NCBI GenBank assembly: GCA_037951105.1
Contig: JBAMJV010007766.1
Span: 1-64,000, forward strand
Length of the DNA: 64,000 nt
Direction of reading: 5' to 3'
Source of the DNA: Echinarachnius parma
Taxonomy: Eukaryota > Echinodermata > Echinoidea > Clypeasteroida > Echinarachniidae
Part shown: positions 23,590-34,213 of the stretch, in pieces
Position numbering within the stretch: the first letter of the stretch is position 1
Layout of the letters: every line of letters begins with the position of its first letter
Notes under the pieces: model-generated
The model's database searches: none
What the model saw: the letters and a program-made list of their open reading frames with translations, nothing else
What the model was told of the DNA's origin: nothing
Translations under genes and position numbers: made by a program

Positions 23590-23752
23590 GGCCCCGTTGC
23601 AGAAAGAGATACAATCGATTGTAAGTTGCAATTAATCGTAAGTCAGATCACGTGTTCTAGATGCGCAAATCTGATTGGTTGAAACGCGTAAATTTTCTGA
23701 CTTACGATCAATCGTAACTTACAATCGATTGTATCTCTTTCTGCAACGGGGC
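23590..23752. mobile_element. Palindromic MITE with GGCCCCGTTGCAGAAAGAG ends
   Basis: The arms pair over about 60 bp: ggccccgttgcagaaagaga-tacaatcgattgtaagttgc and its complement. The centre gatgcgcaaatctgattggttg is shared with the copy at 26219. Confidence 0.88.
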
Positions 23753-24340
23753 CCTGATCCGATAGACATAATCATCTTGTTACTATATTTTGGGAAGTGC
23801 CCCGTTCCGTTTTTTGGGGGGCCACCCTGTATAGTTCCAACATCTAGATCAACAAGGTCAAGTCGATTTTCAAACTGACCATCATGCCTTGAATACATAA
23901 TTGCAGTTTTGAATCCAATAAAGGCGTTGACATTTTGAACAGTTTATATAAAACTTGAATTGGGGGCCGGTAAAATATTGTTTTGGGCCAAGAACATTGA
24001 GAGGAATAATATATTTCATTGTCCCAAACCAGCCATGATGAGCCACCATCCACAAAAAAGAAGAATTTGTTTTCCAGACCTGATATAACCTTTAAATATT
24101 TTTGTGAAAGCTTGTCATGTGATAGGAGTGTATGATGTGGGTGGAAGCAGACAGGGCAATTAAAATGTTATTGTAAAACCTAATACGATAATGTACACCG
24201 TACGTGTATCCTTGCGTGCGATAATATTATATATGCTTTGTCATGCGCCGCTTCTTGTGAAACATGACACCTGTCTGAAGATGGCGGAGCTGATCAGCAA
24301 GATGATTATCATGCACGTCGTATATTATCTCATAATTTGA

Positions 24341-24418
24341 TAAACCCTTTGACGACGGTTTATTTTTGGTACAACATGCGTTCTCCAGTGTTTTCCGGAC
24401 CAGTCCTAAAGGGGTTAA
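24341..24418. mobile_element. Short MITE family G copy
   Basis: taaaccctttgacgacgg ... gcgttctccagtg ... ccggaccagtcctaaaggggTTAA. Diverged but with the family order. Confidence 0.65.
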
Positions 24419-24689
24419 CTTGTCCAGGACCAAGTCTCTATGCTGTCTTGGACAGGCGTCTGTGGAAATTGTATATTGTATACCAGTAAATGGAATAGTC
24501 GCCATGCAATTGGGTTATAATTAAGAGAAATAAGGGAAGGGCGGTATGCCTGCAAGGGGTGTATCATTTCATATACCTAGATATTTCGATAGCGAGAGCT
24601 GATTATGAGACACCCTCCAACACGCTTTCACACGCCAGGAGCCAACATGTTTAATAGCGCGGGCGAACATAACAGCGGATGCATTTATA

Positions 24690-25110
24690 AACAAGATGAC
24701 TTTTATGTCGCCGATATAGTTTTTCTGTTAGCTTAAATAGTCAAATTTTGTTAAAAATATGAAATTCAGGATTTTTGTATTTCCTGAATGAACGAACCTT
24801 AATCTACCTTCTGTGAAATTTTGTTTGTCAGAAATCATGTTTAAATATATTTTTTCAGCGAATAAAAATTATCAGATTACAGCGCTTGAATGGATGCCAA
24901 TCTTTGAAGTGGCCCGTTTCTCCCTTATTTTAAAACTGCTTCAGCCATTTTCCAAATATTTGGCGCTCATTTTCTGAGAGTTTGCCTTGTCTGTATAAAT
25001 GACAAAATATATACCATATTAAAGATAATGAATTCAACTGTAATGTCGTGTGAAAATCAGCATAATCATTTTCCCAGACTTAGTGGTCGTTTTGTGGTGT
25101 AGGGTCACAT
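24690..25110 (-). mobile_element. Family D MITE copy, one terminus lost
   Basis: Inverse of the copy at 35692. Right terminus gttttgtggtgtagggtcac is intact; the left starts at cttttatgtcgccgatatag, missing the first 20 or so bases. Interior gaaattcaggatttttg and cagaaatcatgtttaaatat match. Confidence 0.82.
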
Positions 25111-25209
25111 ATTTCATTTTTCCAGTGTCAAGCAAAAATGGAGCAATGCAGAAGGGATCGGGCCAAATGGGAGAAGGGTTAGCAGGGTGGGGGTGGACAA
25201 AATCTATCC

Positions 25210-25572
25210 TTAAAGTGATCCATTTACTTCATAAGATATTTCCGAAAGTGAGACTTCAATCATAATTTTACTAATACCATTGAAAGATTCCTCTAAAAGA
25301 TGTGTGAAAGTTTTATATGAAAAAATACTGTTTACCTTTTGAAAAAAAGGTGTAAATTGGTGTCCGATTTTTTCACTTACAGCCCATTTGATGTGTAGTT
25401 GCATAAAGAGGCCTTTCATAATGCTTTGTATTAAATCATAAATATCTCCAATTAGAGGGAGACATTTGAAAAATTGAAACTCATTACATTCTCCTGTTAC
25501 CATAAGTCAAACAACGCAGGTACAAGAGAAAATTGAAAGCTCCAAGTGATTTGGGTTGAATTTGATCGCTTA
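25210..25572. mobile_element. TTAA MITE family B copy
   Basis: TTAAAGTGATCCATTTACTTC ... aaatttgatcgctta. Interior gagacttcaatcataatttt, attgaaagattc and ctgttaccataagtcaaaca. Confidence 0.85.
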
Positions 25573-25792
25573 CCGGTACACCAAATGGAGAAAAAAAACA
25601 CATATATTTTTACTCACACTATCTGTTTTAGCTGACAAGCAAAACAAATAGCTCAATCTTCTTCTCTTTTTGAGTTGCTGATTTGTTATAATCCCCTCGC
25701 TCATTTTTAGCAACATGAACTGCACATATCATGTACAGCTGCAATACCTCCAGCATTTTAAAGTTACATGAAGCGAAACAGTTCAAGAATAT

Positions 25793-26141
25793 CATACCTG
25801 CCAACTGTTCCGATTTATTCGGAATATTCTGATTTTCTGAATTTTTAGGACCTTAAAAATCTGAATATTCCGATTTTTCGAAATTCTGAATGACCAAAAA
25901 AAACATTTTTTACATCTTTTTGCATGATCGGAAAGCGCCATAAACGTACCAAACATGGCATAATTGGATAGAGCACATCATGATAATCATTTATTAGACC
26001 CTTGAGCAGTGAAAACGATGTAAAAAAAAAGAGCCCCTGTGAGCCCCAAAATAGCCCTCGTGAATAATTACACAGGGGCGTTTTTCTCCCAGACCCCCGC
26101 AGTGGGTACAGATTTCTGAATTTCAAATGTTGGCAGGTATG
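25793..26141. mobile_element. hAT-like MITE with CATACCTGCCAAC ends
   Basis: Left catacctgccaactg, right atgttggcaggtatg. A 6-bp direct repeat gaatat flanks both sides. Inner AT-rich arms (ttctgaatttttaggacc, tttctgaatttcaaatg) include gattttcg-type pairs. No transposase. Confidence 0.8.
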
Positions 26142-26180
26142 GAATATTTGTTTTTGGCATGACATGTATGCATTTGCCAT

Positions 26181-26391
26181 CTAGACCCCAGCCTGAGTAT
26201 TTTTTCGGGACCAGACCTGGGCCCCAGAAAGAGTTGCAATCGATAGTAAAGTTGCAATTAATTGCGAGTCATATCATGTGACTTAATGCGCAAATCTGAT
26301 TGATTAAAATGTAAATATTTTCTGACTTGTGTTTAATTGTAATTTTAGAATAGATTGTAACGCTTTCTGCAGCGGGGCCCATAACAGGTTT
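26181..26391. mobile_element. Family G remnant with nested GGCCC palindromic MITE
   Basis: 26219-26381 is a relative of 23590-23752 (gccccagaaagagttgcaat ... ctttctgcagcggggcc). Left of it is the family G sequence ctagaccccagcctgagtat-ttttcgggaccagacctg and right of it the expected continuation aacaggttt, so the palindromic MITE split a family G copy. Confidence 0.75.
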
Positions 26392-27326
26392 AAAACCCAT
26401 TAAAGACAATATGGTGACTGACACACATCAAATTTTCAGAAAAAAAACACGCTATTATCTAGAAAACTGTCCCTGTGTGACTCAGACCAATCTGGACAAT
26501 ATCTGGTCAGACCAATTTATATAATAAATAAAAGCTCCAACTCTGGAAGCGGAAGGGGTAACTGCATGTGGAAATGAGTAGTAACAACAAATAAAGCTAT
26601 GAAACGTAAAGACCATTTCTTGACCATTTAAGGGATGTTATTGATTCTCCTCTTGACTGATTGTTAATATGGTACATGTACATGTACATATAATGAAAAT
26701 GCAATAATAAGTAAATAAACAGAAATGGAATGTGGATGTAATTGGAGCCATGCAACAGGAAGTACCAAACATAACTTGAATGGGGGTATGGTTGGTGATA
26801 TTGGAAACCATTGCCCAACATCATACATGTACATCAGTATATTAATATCAGTAATTAATTTGTACAAATCTACCAGTGTGATCGAATAATACATGCTGAT
26901 TTACAATTTAAAAAAAGAAGAAAATAACTTTTTTTTTTTTTTTTTTTTTGGTATTCCCTTTTATAGAAACTATCAGAAAACGGCAACAAAATTTACGTTG
27001 AACCCTGATATTCTCCAGATACATATTTTAAATATAACACAAATAAACCAAACAAACTCATACAAACGCTGGTGTGATCGACCGAACCAACTTTTATATT
27101 TACGCGTGCGTAAAGGGTATTTTTGCTGCACGAATTGGCTTCGCGAAAAAATATTTTTTTTGCCTCTAAAGGTTGGCAGCTCTGAAAATACTTTTTGGGG
27201 GTTCAAAATACTGTTTTTTACCTCAGACTACTTTTTTTGGTTTGTGAAGGTTGGCATCTCTGCTTTAAGAGATAATATCCTAATTGCTAATGTAATGTGT
27301 AATTTGTAATTTATTTGAAATGGCAG
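26392..27326. other. Intronic, no element fully resolved
   Basis: T run at 26929-26949. 27171-27262 carries ggttggcagctctg and gaaggttggcatctctg, reminiscent of hAT-type termini, but no mate was found. A reading frame of 138 codons at 26893-27309 is AT-driven and without motif. Confidence 0.5.
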
Positions 27327-27434
27327 ATCAAGAAAAAGCAAAGCCGGAAAATCTGCGACTGAACCAGAAGCGCTGTCTCAAAACAACAAATCCATGATGA
27401 TGGCGATAACCATCCCGGCATCCATATTGCTCTT
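27327..27434 (+). pseudogene. Decayed tandem copy 1 of the TM7 exon
   Basis: About 108 bp closely similar to the start of the exon at 27670, in the same orientation, beginning right after an AG (tggcag) and translating DQEKAKPENLRLNQKRC before diverging. A one-base deletion after the Cys codon shifts the frame and gives a TGA at 27395-27397. The AG has a poor pyrimidine tract. Similarity to copy 2 continues past the coding part through ctcttgt(a/g)att and the following T-rich stretch, so copies 1 and 2 share a 3' flank that the functional exon lacks. A GTAATT at 27435 could act as donor, but the frame is already closed. Best read as a dead exon duplicate. Confidence 0.8.
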
Positions 27435-27518
27435 GTAATTTGTAGTTTGTTATTTTTTTATATTTTTCTTTTTTTCTTTTTTCATTGTTTATTTTGATAT
27501 TTTTTCTTTAAATTGCAG

Positions 27519-27637
27519 ATCAAGGAATAGCAAAGCCGGCAAATCTGCACCAGAATCAGAACCGCTGTCTGCGAGACGACAAATCCATGACGGTAGTGAT
27601 AACTATTCTGATATCCTTATTTGCTCTTGTGAATTGA
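27519..27637 (+). pseudogene. Tandem copy 2 of the TM7 exon, possibly still spliceable
   Basis: Starts after a strong acceptor (ttttttctttaaattgcag) and stays open for 38 residues that follow the functional exon closely: DQGIAKPANLHQNQNRC, then LRDDKSMTVVITILISL, then FALVN and TGA at 27635-27637. The last part of the normal exon (FIYDGLQ and donor) is missing. Two outcomes are possible by inference: use as an alternative terminal exon giving a transporter cut off inside TM7, or use of a weak GTGAAT donor at 27629, which sits exactly on a codon boundary and would join in phase 0 to the exon at 28296 with TM7 about six residues shorter. No transcript evidence is available here, so pseudo-exon is the default reading. 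Confidence 0.7.
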
Positions 27638-27669
27638 AATTTGTTATTTTTTACATTCTTAAATTGCAG

Positions 27670-27797
27670 ATCAAGAAATAGCCAAGCCGGAAAATCCCCG
27701 CCTGAATCAGAACCGCTGTCTTCGAGATGATAAATCCAAGACGATTGTGATTACTATCCTGATATCCTTGCTGCTCTTCATCTACGACGGCCTTCAG
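27670..27797 (+). CDS. Exon of MFSD4-like transporter: central loop and TM7
   Basis: A 128-bp exon with acceptor ttaaattgcag and donor gtaagc. With the base carried from the upstream exon it encodes DQEIAKPENPRLNQNRC, then a charged RDDKSK, then a 19-residue hydrophobic helix (TIVITILISLLLFIYDGLQ), phase 1 in and phase 0 out. The hydrophilic-to-helix order matches the end of the central loop and TM7 of MFSD4A/MFSD4B, where TM7 ends with an aromatic/Asp/Gly turn just before the conserved Y-G segment of the next exon. Two decayed copies of the first 110 bp lie directly upstream (27327 and 27519), each beginning with the same acceptor-adjacent gatcaag; this is the only copy with an open frame running into a strong donor. 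Family role: sodium-linked or facilitated sugar/organic solute transport at the plasma membrane; the substrate here is unknown. Confidence 0.82.
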
Positions 27798-28295
27798 GTA
27801 AGCATTGACCACTGAACTGAACATTGTGGAAGGCAGGTAAACGTTAAGATGTTGAAGCTGAATTGAATAACCACCTCTAGCTTTCTGCTGGAGTGATCAA
27901 CAGATATATTATATACAAATGCCGTTAGGAGACAGTGGTCAGACTATCTGAGGGCCTTCCGCAGAAAAACCTTCGAACAAAGACAAATCTATTGTTAAAT
28001 TAAGATGGTGGTTCATGCATGTTTTACACTTACATTTAACATTTTCCAAGCATGGATACTGTGATAAAACCTTCAGACTAGGAATGCCTTTGGACAGAGC
28101 AATTCAACAATAAAGAGTCTGTGTTCAAATTAAGATGGCATTAAACATGTCACTCAAGCATGATCCCTTTAAATCTTCTAAACTGAAAATTGTCAGTTTA
28201 TGAATAAAAACAACAACCCAACAAATGTAACAAGTCTCTTGTATAAAATAAATGTAAATTTAATCTTCATCTCTTCTTGTTTTTGCTTGTTGCAG
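27798..28295 (+). other. Short intron (498 bp) of the MFSD4-like gene
   Basis: Phase 0 intron between the TM7 exon and the exon at 28296; donor gtaagc, acceptor with a TTTTTGCTTGTTGCAG tract. No repeat or element was recognised inside it. Confidence 0.8.
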
Positions 28296-28472
28296 TCTGC
28301 ATATGGAGGCTACATCTTTCAGTATGCAGTGAAGAACGTGGCGATAGATATCTCCGCCACGGATGGGGCATACATGACCTCGGTTTACTGGGGATGCTTC
28401 GCCCTAGGAAGGCTCATCTCCATCCCCATCTCCACTGTCTGCGCATTGTCCATCATGCTGCTTGTAAATCTG
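28296..28472 (+). CDS. Exon of MFSD4-like transporter: outer loop, TM8 and start of TM9
   Basis: A 177-bp exon (59 codons, phase 0 both ends) between acceptor gcttgttgcag and donor gtaagt. It encodes SAYGGYIFQYAVKNVAI, a short outer loop with ISATDGAYMTS, then VYWGCFALGRLISIPIS and the beginning of a further helix (LSIMLLVNL). The YGGYIF-YAV motif followed by WG-x-F-ALGRL-SIPIS is the strongest family signature in the window: both MFSD4A and MFSD4B (NaGLT1) carry a Y-G/Y-S-x-V-F/Y-S-x-A block and a FWG-x2-x-x-R-L/G segment at the TM7-TM8 region. The Gly-Arg pair lies in TM8, close to the TM8-TM9 connection. The next exon should start in phase 0 with the rest of TM9; none was recognised downstream within the window. 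A GATT microsatellite starts about 30 bp after the donor. Confidence 0.87.
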
Positions 28473-28502
28473 GTAAGTTTTGATTTTGTTTAGTTTTGAT
28501 TG

Positions 28503-28503
28503 A

Positions 28504-28582
<79 letters not shown>

Positions 28583-28583
28583 A

Positions 28584-28634
<51 letters not shown>

Positions 28635-28728
28635 ATTTGATTGATTGATTGATTGATATATTGATTGATTGATTGATTGTTGGATGGATAAATGGATGGA
28701 TACATGGATGTATGGATGGATGGATAGA
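28503..28728. repeat. GATT microsatellite followed by GGAT repeat
   Basis: More than forty GATT units with two or three tatttgatt/gatata interruptions, then ggatggata units. It starts about 30 bp after the splice donor at 28473. Confidence 0.95.
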
Positions 28729-29040
28729 TCCAGTGTTGCACGTAGGTATAAACTGTATATCAATATAACATCATTTGTACATGTTCAACATAATATATGT
28801 GGGATGTTCTTGCCTGCCGTGCATGTTTGCAGTTCTAATTCCCAGATTCCCATAATACTTGTCAGATAAATCTCACCATATTATAATATGATTAATGAAA
28901 ATAAAGTAAACAATTCTCATGAATCCCACTCCCTGCAATGCAATATAGGAGGATAATCAAATTACTAGATGTAATTGTAATGACAGTTCTTCCCTTCCCC
29001 CACCCATGTAAATGACACCTTCAGTGTATTTATTCTTTTA

Positions 29041-29465
29041 TTAAAGGGGACCACCAGGCAAAGAACAACACATAATTATATGCTTTGGTACCGTTTTGTG
29101 ATATCAAATAGATACCCAAAATTTTTCAAAGGGTTGTGTAATTCATAAACAAAGCAATTAATTTCCACCACTTACGGAACCACTACTATTTCCTGGTTCC
29201 GTACGGGCCAAACATTTGCGAGTGCGCCAATTCTATTCACGCGTACGTTTATAGACAATAGATTCCCGGGCGATTCGTTAGCTCTGGACAAAGTAGTCTT
29301 GTACATCCAGACCCATGAACGCATGCTTTAGAATGGTGATGCGTTTTCCAATTATATATTTATTTCTGGAAACATATTTGTGTGAACTTGTTTGATGGAA
29401 TGGAATACTAAAGATGTTACCTTTCATTTATAAGAATATTATTTGTGAGTTGTGGTACCCTTTAA
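29041..29465. mobile_element. TTAA MITE family C copy
   Basis: TTAAAGGGGACCACCAGGCAA ... gagttgtggtacccttTAA with TTAA at 29041 and 29462. Interior gggttgtgtaattcataaac, cgtacgttt and aatattatttgtgag. Opposite orientation to 5734 and 34789. Confidence 0.9.
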
Positions 29466-29489
29466 AGTACATGAATATCATGTGCATCC

Positions 29490-29725
29490 TGTGGGAATTG
29501 AGCAGACTGTGTAATCATTGAATTAATTAATTCAGTTATCAATCCAGTAGCTGCCAAGTTCTTTATCTTCTACTCATTTATATGGATATTAATATGTACT
29601 GATATATTTTAATATCAGTTTGATATTACCTGTACCTGATGACCAAGGGTAATAATAAAGCGCTTAGAAACATTGTATTAAGCCTTATATAAATGTAATA
29701 TATTATTATTATTATTATAAAGGCC
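29490..29725 (+). mobile_element. LINE/SINE 3' tail
   Basis: ggaattgagcagactgtg, gtacctgatgaccaagggta, ataataaagcgcttag, cttatataaatgtaat and an ATT repeat end. The same tail lies reversed at 48667-48790. Confidence 0.7.
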
Positions 29726-30944
29726 TATGGCAGAAATATCACCTTAAAAAATGTTGCTACTGAATTTGTATTTAATTAACTTTTGATGTATTCCGTTTGT
29801 GACTCAGAGCAGAACTCTTACATTAATATGTACATGTACAGTACATATTGGCACCAGAGCAGCATCAAACATAAGATATCAAGCAAAGTCAATGAAACCA
29901 AAAAAGACACAAAACAGCATTGTCCAGTTTTTGGTCTTAGACCTTTGTTTAATAGGGAATACTTATTTTCTGTCAAAATGTATGATACACTCGCTGAGCA
30001 TAATATGCCATATGTAACCATCTACCACAATACAATCGGTCGGCCAGTAGATTTGTATTCAAGCAGTTGGTGAAATAGGCGAGTTGGTTGGAAAAAAACT
30101 ATGATCTATATTTGACCTGTGTACAACTAAAAACAATTAAACATCATTAGATACCTGCTGGATAAGAACACTGAGGATGTAAATGAAATATGATTTTCCC
30201 CTGCCCCTTCGCCCCGCCCCCATCCCCATTGAGCAACCCCCCCCCCCCCCGTCTCGATAGACCTCGCAATGCTCCCCCATGTGCAGTGTCGGCATTGTGA
30301 AGTAAGTAAGAGTACCGCAGCGTGAGTAAACATGCATTACCAGCTTAAGTCTGATCTCAGCATGGATGTCTTCATTGACTGATTATGGAAAGCAGGCTAG
30401 CATTGATTGGGGGAATGGCTTGACTTTCCTGCCTGCTTGCCATTAGGGGAGTTGGTTGGCATGGGGGCATGACGCGTAGCCCCCCCCCCCCCCCCCCCTC
30501 CCTCCTCCTCCTCCCCCCTCCTCTCCCCCCTCCTTCCACCCAATAATTTGTCAAAAACAATAACAAACATAAGGGTACAATATGTGTAAAAACAATGAAA
30601 AACATATAAGGCGTGCCCCCCAATCATTCTGCTGCCCCCCCCCCCCCCCCCCCAATCAGTCCGACCACTCTACGCCACTTGGCATGGGGGCAGAGACGAG
30701 AGGGATGCATGCATTGCGATGATGTTTTAACGTATTGAGCACATCTTTATCGACTGATTTTTGGAAAGGCTGGCATTTAATGGGAGAATCGCTTGAGATT
30801 TCCATGTACCATTAGGGCAGTGTGCATGGCACAGAGTCGAGAGTTGATGCATGGTGGGATGTTAAAAAAAATTGTATGTTTTTTCTGTACTTTATATCAT
30901 TTGGCAGATTTGGTAGAGTGTTTGAAACCAGCCAAAGTATATAT
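29726..30944. other. No gene; cluster of C homopolymers
   Basis: C runs at about 30237-30250, 30481-30498 and 30636-30653 lie in C-rich sequence (ctccctcctcctcctccccc). Reverse-strand reading frames here are Gly-rich artefacts of these runs. Paired gcatggggg-cagagacgagagg and gcatggcacagagtcgagag blocks (30680 and 30826) suggest an old duplication. Confidence 0.6.
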
Positions 30945-31196
30945 GTGACCCGCTATAGCAAAACCCTGCACTTCTCGGTAAAAATCGAAATGTAGATTTT
31001 CATACCATTAGAAAGGCCTATATCACAAGCTTTCATTTTATGCTTTGTTCTAACAAATTGGTCAATAATTGGCGAAGATATGATTGTTTCAATTTTATAA
31101 TCATAAGTCTTTTACACACATTATGTGAACTTGAAATGCCTATTTCTTCAAAACATGAATTACCGACAAGTGCAGGGTTTTGCTATAGCCGGTCAC
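30945..31196. mobile_element. MITE with GTGACC-CGCTATAGCAAAACCC ends
   Basis: Left gtgacccgctatagcaaaac-cctgcact and right agtgcaggg-ttttgctatagccggtcac pair over about 28 bp. 252 bp, AT-rich interior, non-coding. Confidence 0.9.
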
Positions 31197-31229
31197 CTTA
31201 CATACATGTAGGACCAGTCCTGAATATGA

Positions 31230-32360
31230 TGACATAAACGGTACCCTGGGGTACCAGACGAAAATCCGCCATTTTGTTTAATTATTTATTTAATTTTTAG
31301 GGCTGTACTGTGGGTATAGCGTGCATACAATCGCGAGCTGCACTGCATGCACAACGCAATAGCTGCGGTACGGTTGGACGCAAGATGGCGCTACACAACG
31401 CGGGATACCGGGGTACAACGGTACCCTGGGGTACTGCGTGTGTCATCATATGTTGACTTGTTGAGGACTAGAAGCATAATCATGTGTCTTAGGTTGCCAT
31501 CTATTGGGAGAATGAAGTCCTGAATGCCTTAATCCATTTCTAGTGCAGATCGAGCCTTGCTGTGGACCATGTGTGAACTAATATGGCAAATGAGAATCAA
31601 TCCATTCCGGCTGGGATCTACAGAGAATGCATGTTAAGTACAGCATACCAAAATCAAAACGTCTTTAACCCGTTGCCTACGGGAACCTGTATTAACTCTA
31701 CAACAATTGCAGAATCTACTTTAATAGTAAACAGGTTTATAATGGTTTATAATGGGTTCATAAAGTCAACAATGGATTATCATTGGGTCCTAGCTGGTGG
31801 GTCCTGTATTAACTCTAGTGGAACTGCACAATCTAGTAGCGAAAGGGTTAATGGGCTAATATTAAAGTCAACAATGGATTATCACTGGAACTGGGTGGGT
31901 CATGTATTAACGCTATAGGAACTGCATAATCTAGTATTGAAAAGGGGTTAATGGGTTAATAAGACAATAAATGGATTATCGCGGGGTATCTGAAAATTGA
32001 GAGACTCTGCGTAAGTGGTTTTTGAGCCTCCCCGGAGAGTCTGATTTGTTCTTAAGGAGAGCGTGATTTGTGCTTGAGCACTGCTTTATCCCCCGCCAAA
32101 ATCGCTTTAATGACGCGCTGCGAGAATTCTCGGCGCTGCGAGAATTCATCTGAAGGGATTTCCCTTGGAGATCCTTGAGAAAGGTCACCTACATGTAATG
32201 CACACTGCAGTGATTCGGCTTTCTCGTTCGTTCGTTCGTTCGTTCGTTCGGGAGAGAAATTTGATTTTTTAGGATTGTGCACGTTCTCTGCAGACCCCAG
32301 CCAGAAATATCCTCGCTGCAATCCTCGACGGATTAACGCACAAGTAGTGAATTGACGTCA
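31230..32360. repeat. Short repeats: GGTACCCTGGGGTAC pair, family H pieces, TTCG microsatellite
   Basis: ggtaccctggggtac occurs at about 31240 and 31420, enclosing about 190 bp. 31663-31960 holds three diverged family H-like units (cctgtattaactctag, gcacaatctag, gttaatgggttaa). 32223-32250 is a TTCG microsatellite. 32115-32145 repeats gcgctgcgagaattc. Confidence 0.65.
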
Positions 32361-32369
32361 ACACTCAAT

Positions 32370-33240
32370 CAGAGACAGGGAAAAAAATTAACATTTATTT
32401 TTCGTGGGCTACTTTCAAGATTGCTTACATGAAAATAACACTCTAACATTTGTTTTGCATTGAACTCTATGCACATTTTCAGGTGGCTATTATCTGATTT
32501 TCAGGGCCTCTTGTATTTTTTCACTGAAATTAGAGATTTGGCAATAAATACACTTGTAATGATTTGACTTTCATATGCAAGCATCAATTTGTTATTAAAG
32601 ATGCTGTCCTTATTTAGCAAGCCAATATTACAAAGTTGAGAGATTATTGTCTTTTATGAAAGAAACAGACCATCTAAGAGCTAGTCTGAAAAGAGTGGAA
32701 CCTACAAATAACTTTTAGTGGAATTATATGGATTGCTAGAGCTTGAAAATAATAAACAACGGTTTAATTAGTCTAGCATCTGCAGACCCTTTATTGTATT
32801 TTCTGTTCGTACTTGATGTTCACAAACAAAATATTAAATTCATTTGGGTTTTATAAGCACGATCATAGCGATTCAATCAGATGTGTGATGTAGCAAGGTT
32901 ATTTGCCTTTTATGTTGGTAAAAGGATAAAATAATCAGTGGTACATAATATATATTCAGAATAGAAAGAAATGAGCCTGAGAATAAGACTTTGAATTCCT
33001 TATCACAGCAAACTTCACAAACTTGATGTATGTTGTATCCTTGTGGTTAACAGGGAAAAAATTATAATTTATTTTTCGGGGGCTACTTTTCAAGCTTGCC
33101 TGCATGAAAATGAACTTCCAAAATTTGATTTGCATTAAACTCTATGCACATTTTCAGGGGCTCTTTTATGCCTTTCGGGGGCTCTTTTTGGCATTTCGGG
33201 GGTGAATTCGCCCGGAGCCCCGTGTATTTTTTTCACTGTT
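32370..33240. repeat. Duplicated repeat J, with a partial TTAA element between
   Basis: 32378-32528 and 33052-33235 share aacatttatttttcgggggc-tacttt, gcattaaactctatgcacattttcagg, ctcttttatgcctttc and a final tatttttttcactg; related pieces lie at 47255-47345 and 47440-47580. 32595-32790 is a partial copy of the element at 17465. Confidence 0.65.
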
Positions 33241-33291
33241 GTGGTATGTTTTAGAGAACTTTAAGATGCCTGCAAAAGTATGACACTATCT

Positions 33292-33665
33292 TTAAAGGGA
33301 TCTAGTAACATTGTTGATACAGTATGTGCAAAAGGTATGGAATAGTTGATGAAATGTGTATTTTTGTGATATGCGTACAAATTCCACTGTAAACTAATGT
33401 CATATGACCCAATAATGAGCGAAAATCTAAAGTGGTATTTGCCAACTCGCTGCACTTACTTTGTACACAGTTTTAAATATCCAGTAGAGAGTTTTAAAAA
33501 TCCAAACACTTCAATCATAAATATCTTCATAACAAAGGAGAATTTTGGAAAACTTAAACCTGCTCCATGTTTCTCCTGGGAATACAATTACAATGAGGTG
33601 TGTGAGAACCGCTATAATTCTAGGCAAGTTTTGTCGATTTGGACAATGTTACTAGATCCCTTTAA
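33292..33665 (+). mobile_element. TTAA MITE family A copy
   Basis: TTAAAGGGATCTAGTAACA ... gacaatgttactagatccctTTAA, almost perfect inverted ends with TTAA at both borders. Confidence 0.92.
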
Positions 33666-34213
33666 TGTGACTAATGTAGTCCCTTGGCCTCAACCTTCAT
33701 ATTTCCTCTTTATGCTGCAGATTTGGCATTACAGAGATCTTTCCAGCTGAAAACTCTAACTTTAAAATTACATTATTGCATCTACAATTACTGTGTGACA
33801 TCGCATGACTTAACATATCATCTGAGCATTCATGTTGGGGGAGACTTCCAAAACCCCTTTTCCAAATGAGTTGTTTCATAGACAATTATGAATAAAGCTT
33901 AACAGGCATATGAAATTCTGACAGTTTTAGACTTGAAAAGCGACACAATTGACTATTCTTGACAAACAGATAAAAAAAAACATGCCTACTAGTAATGATA
34001 GTAACAATTGAACTCAATAAAATAATTATATGGGTACATGTACTTGTACTAATAAATTATTGGTTATTCCAGCAAATTAAAGGAGTGATGATAAAGGAGC
34101 ATTAGTTTGCAAAACCTAGAGAGTACATTATTATTATTTTTGAGGATTGAAACTAAAGACTGAGAAGTACATGTAGATATTATAGGGGGACAATACATGG
34201 GGCATAGGGCAAT

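Larger units (their letters stand above)
12974..27669 (+). other. Long intron (14.7 kb) of the MFSD4-like gene
   Basis: Bounded by the gtaagc donor at 12974 and the ttgcag acceptor at 27664-27669; phase 1. It contains MITEs, a C/T-rich tandem array, foldback elements, an old LINE fragment and the two decayed exon copies. Stretches 12974-13420, 14103-14866, 15590-17318 and 24105-24340 show no recognisable coding or element structure beyond scattered short repeats. Confidence 0.65.

Noticed and set aside
26893-27309. 138-codon reading frame just upstream of the exon cluster as an earlier transporter exon
   Set aside because: It starts in a T run, has no MFS-like helix pattern, and is out of context with the phase 1 junction already explained by 12973.
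30372-30627. Gly-rich minus-strand reading frames
   Set aside because: They translate C homopolymers and C-rich low-complexity sequence.
33397-33750. 117-codon plus-strand reading frame
   Set aside because: Most of it is the interior of a family A MITE, and the equivalent frame is closed in other copies.
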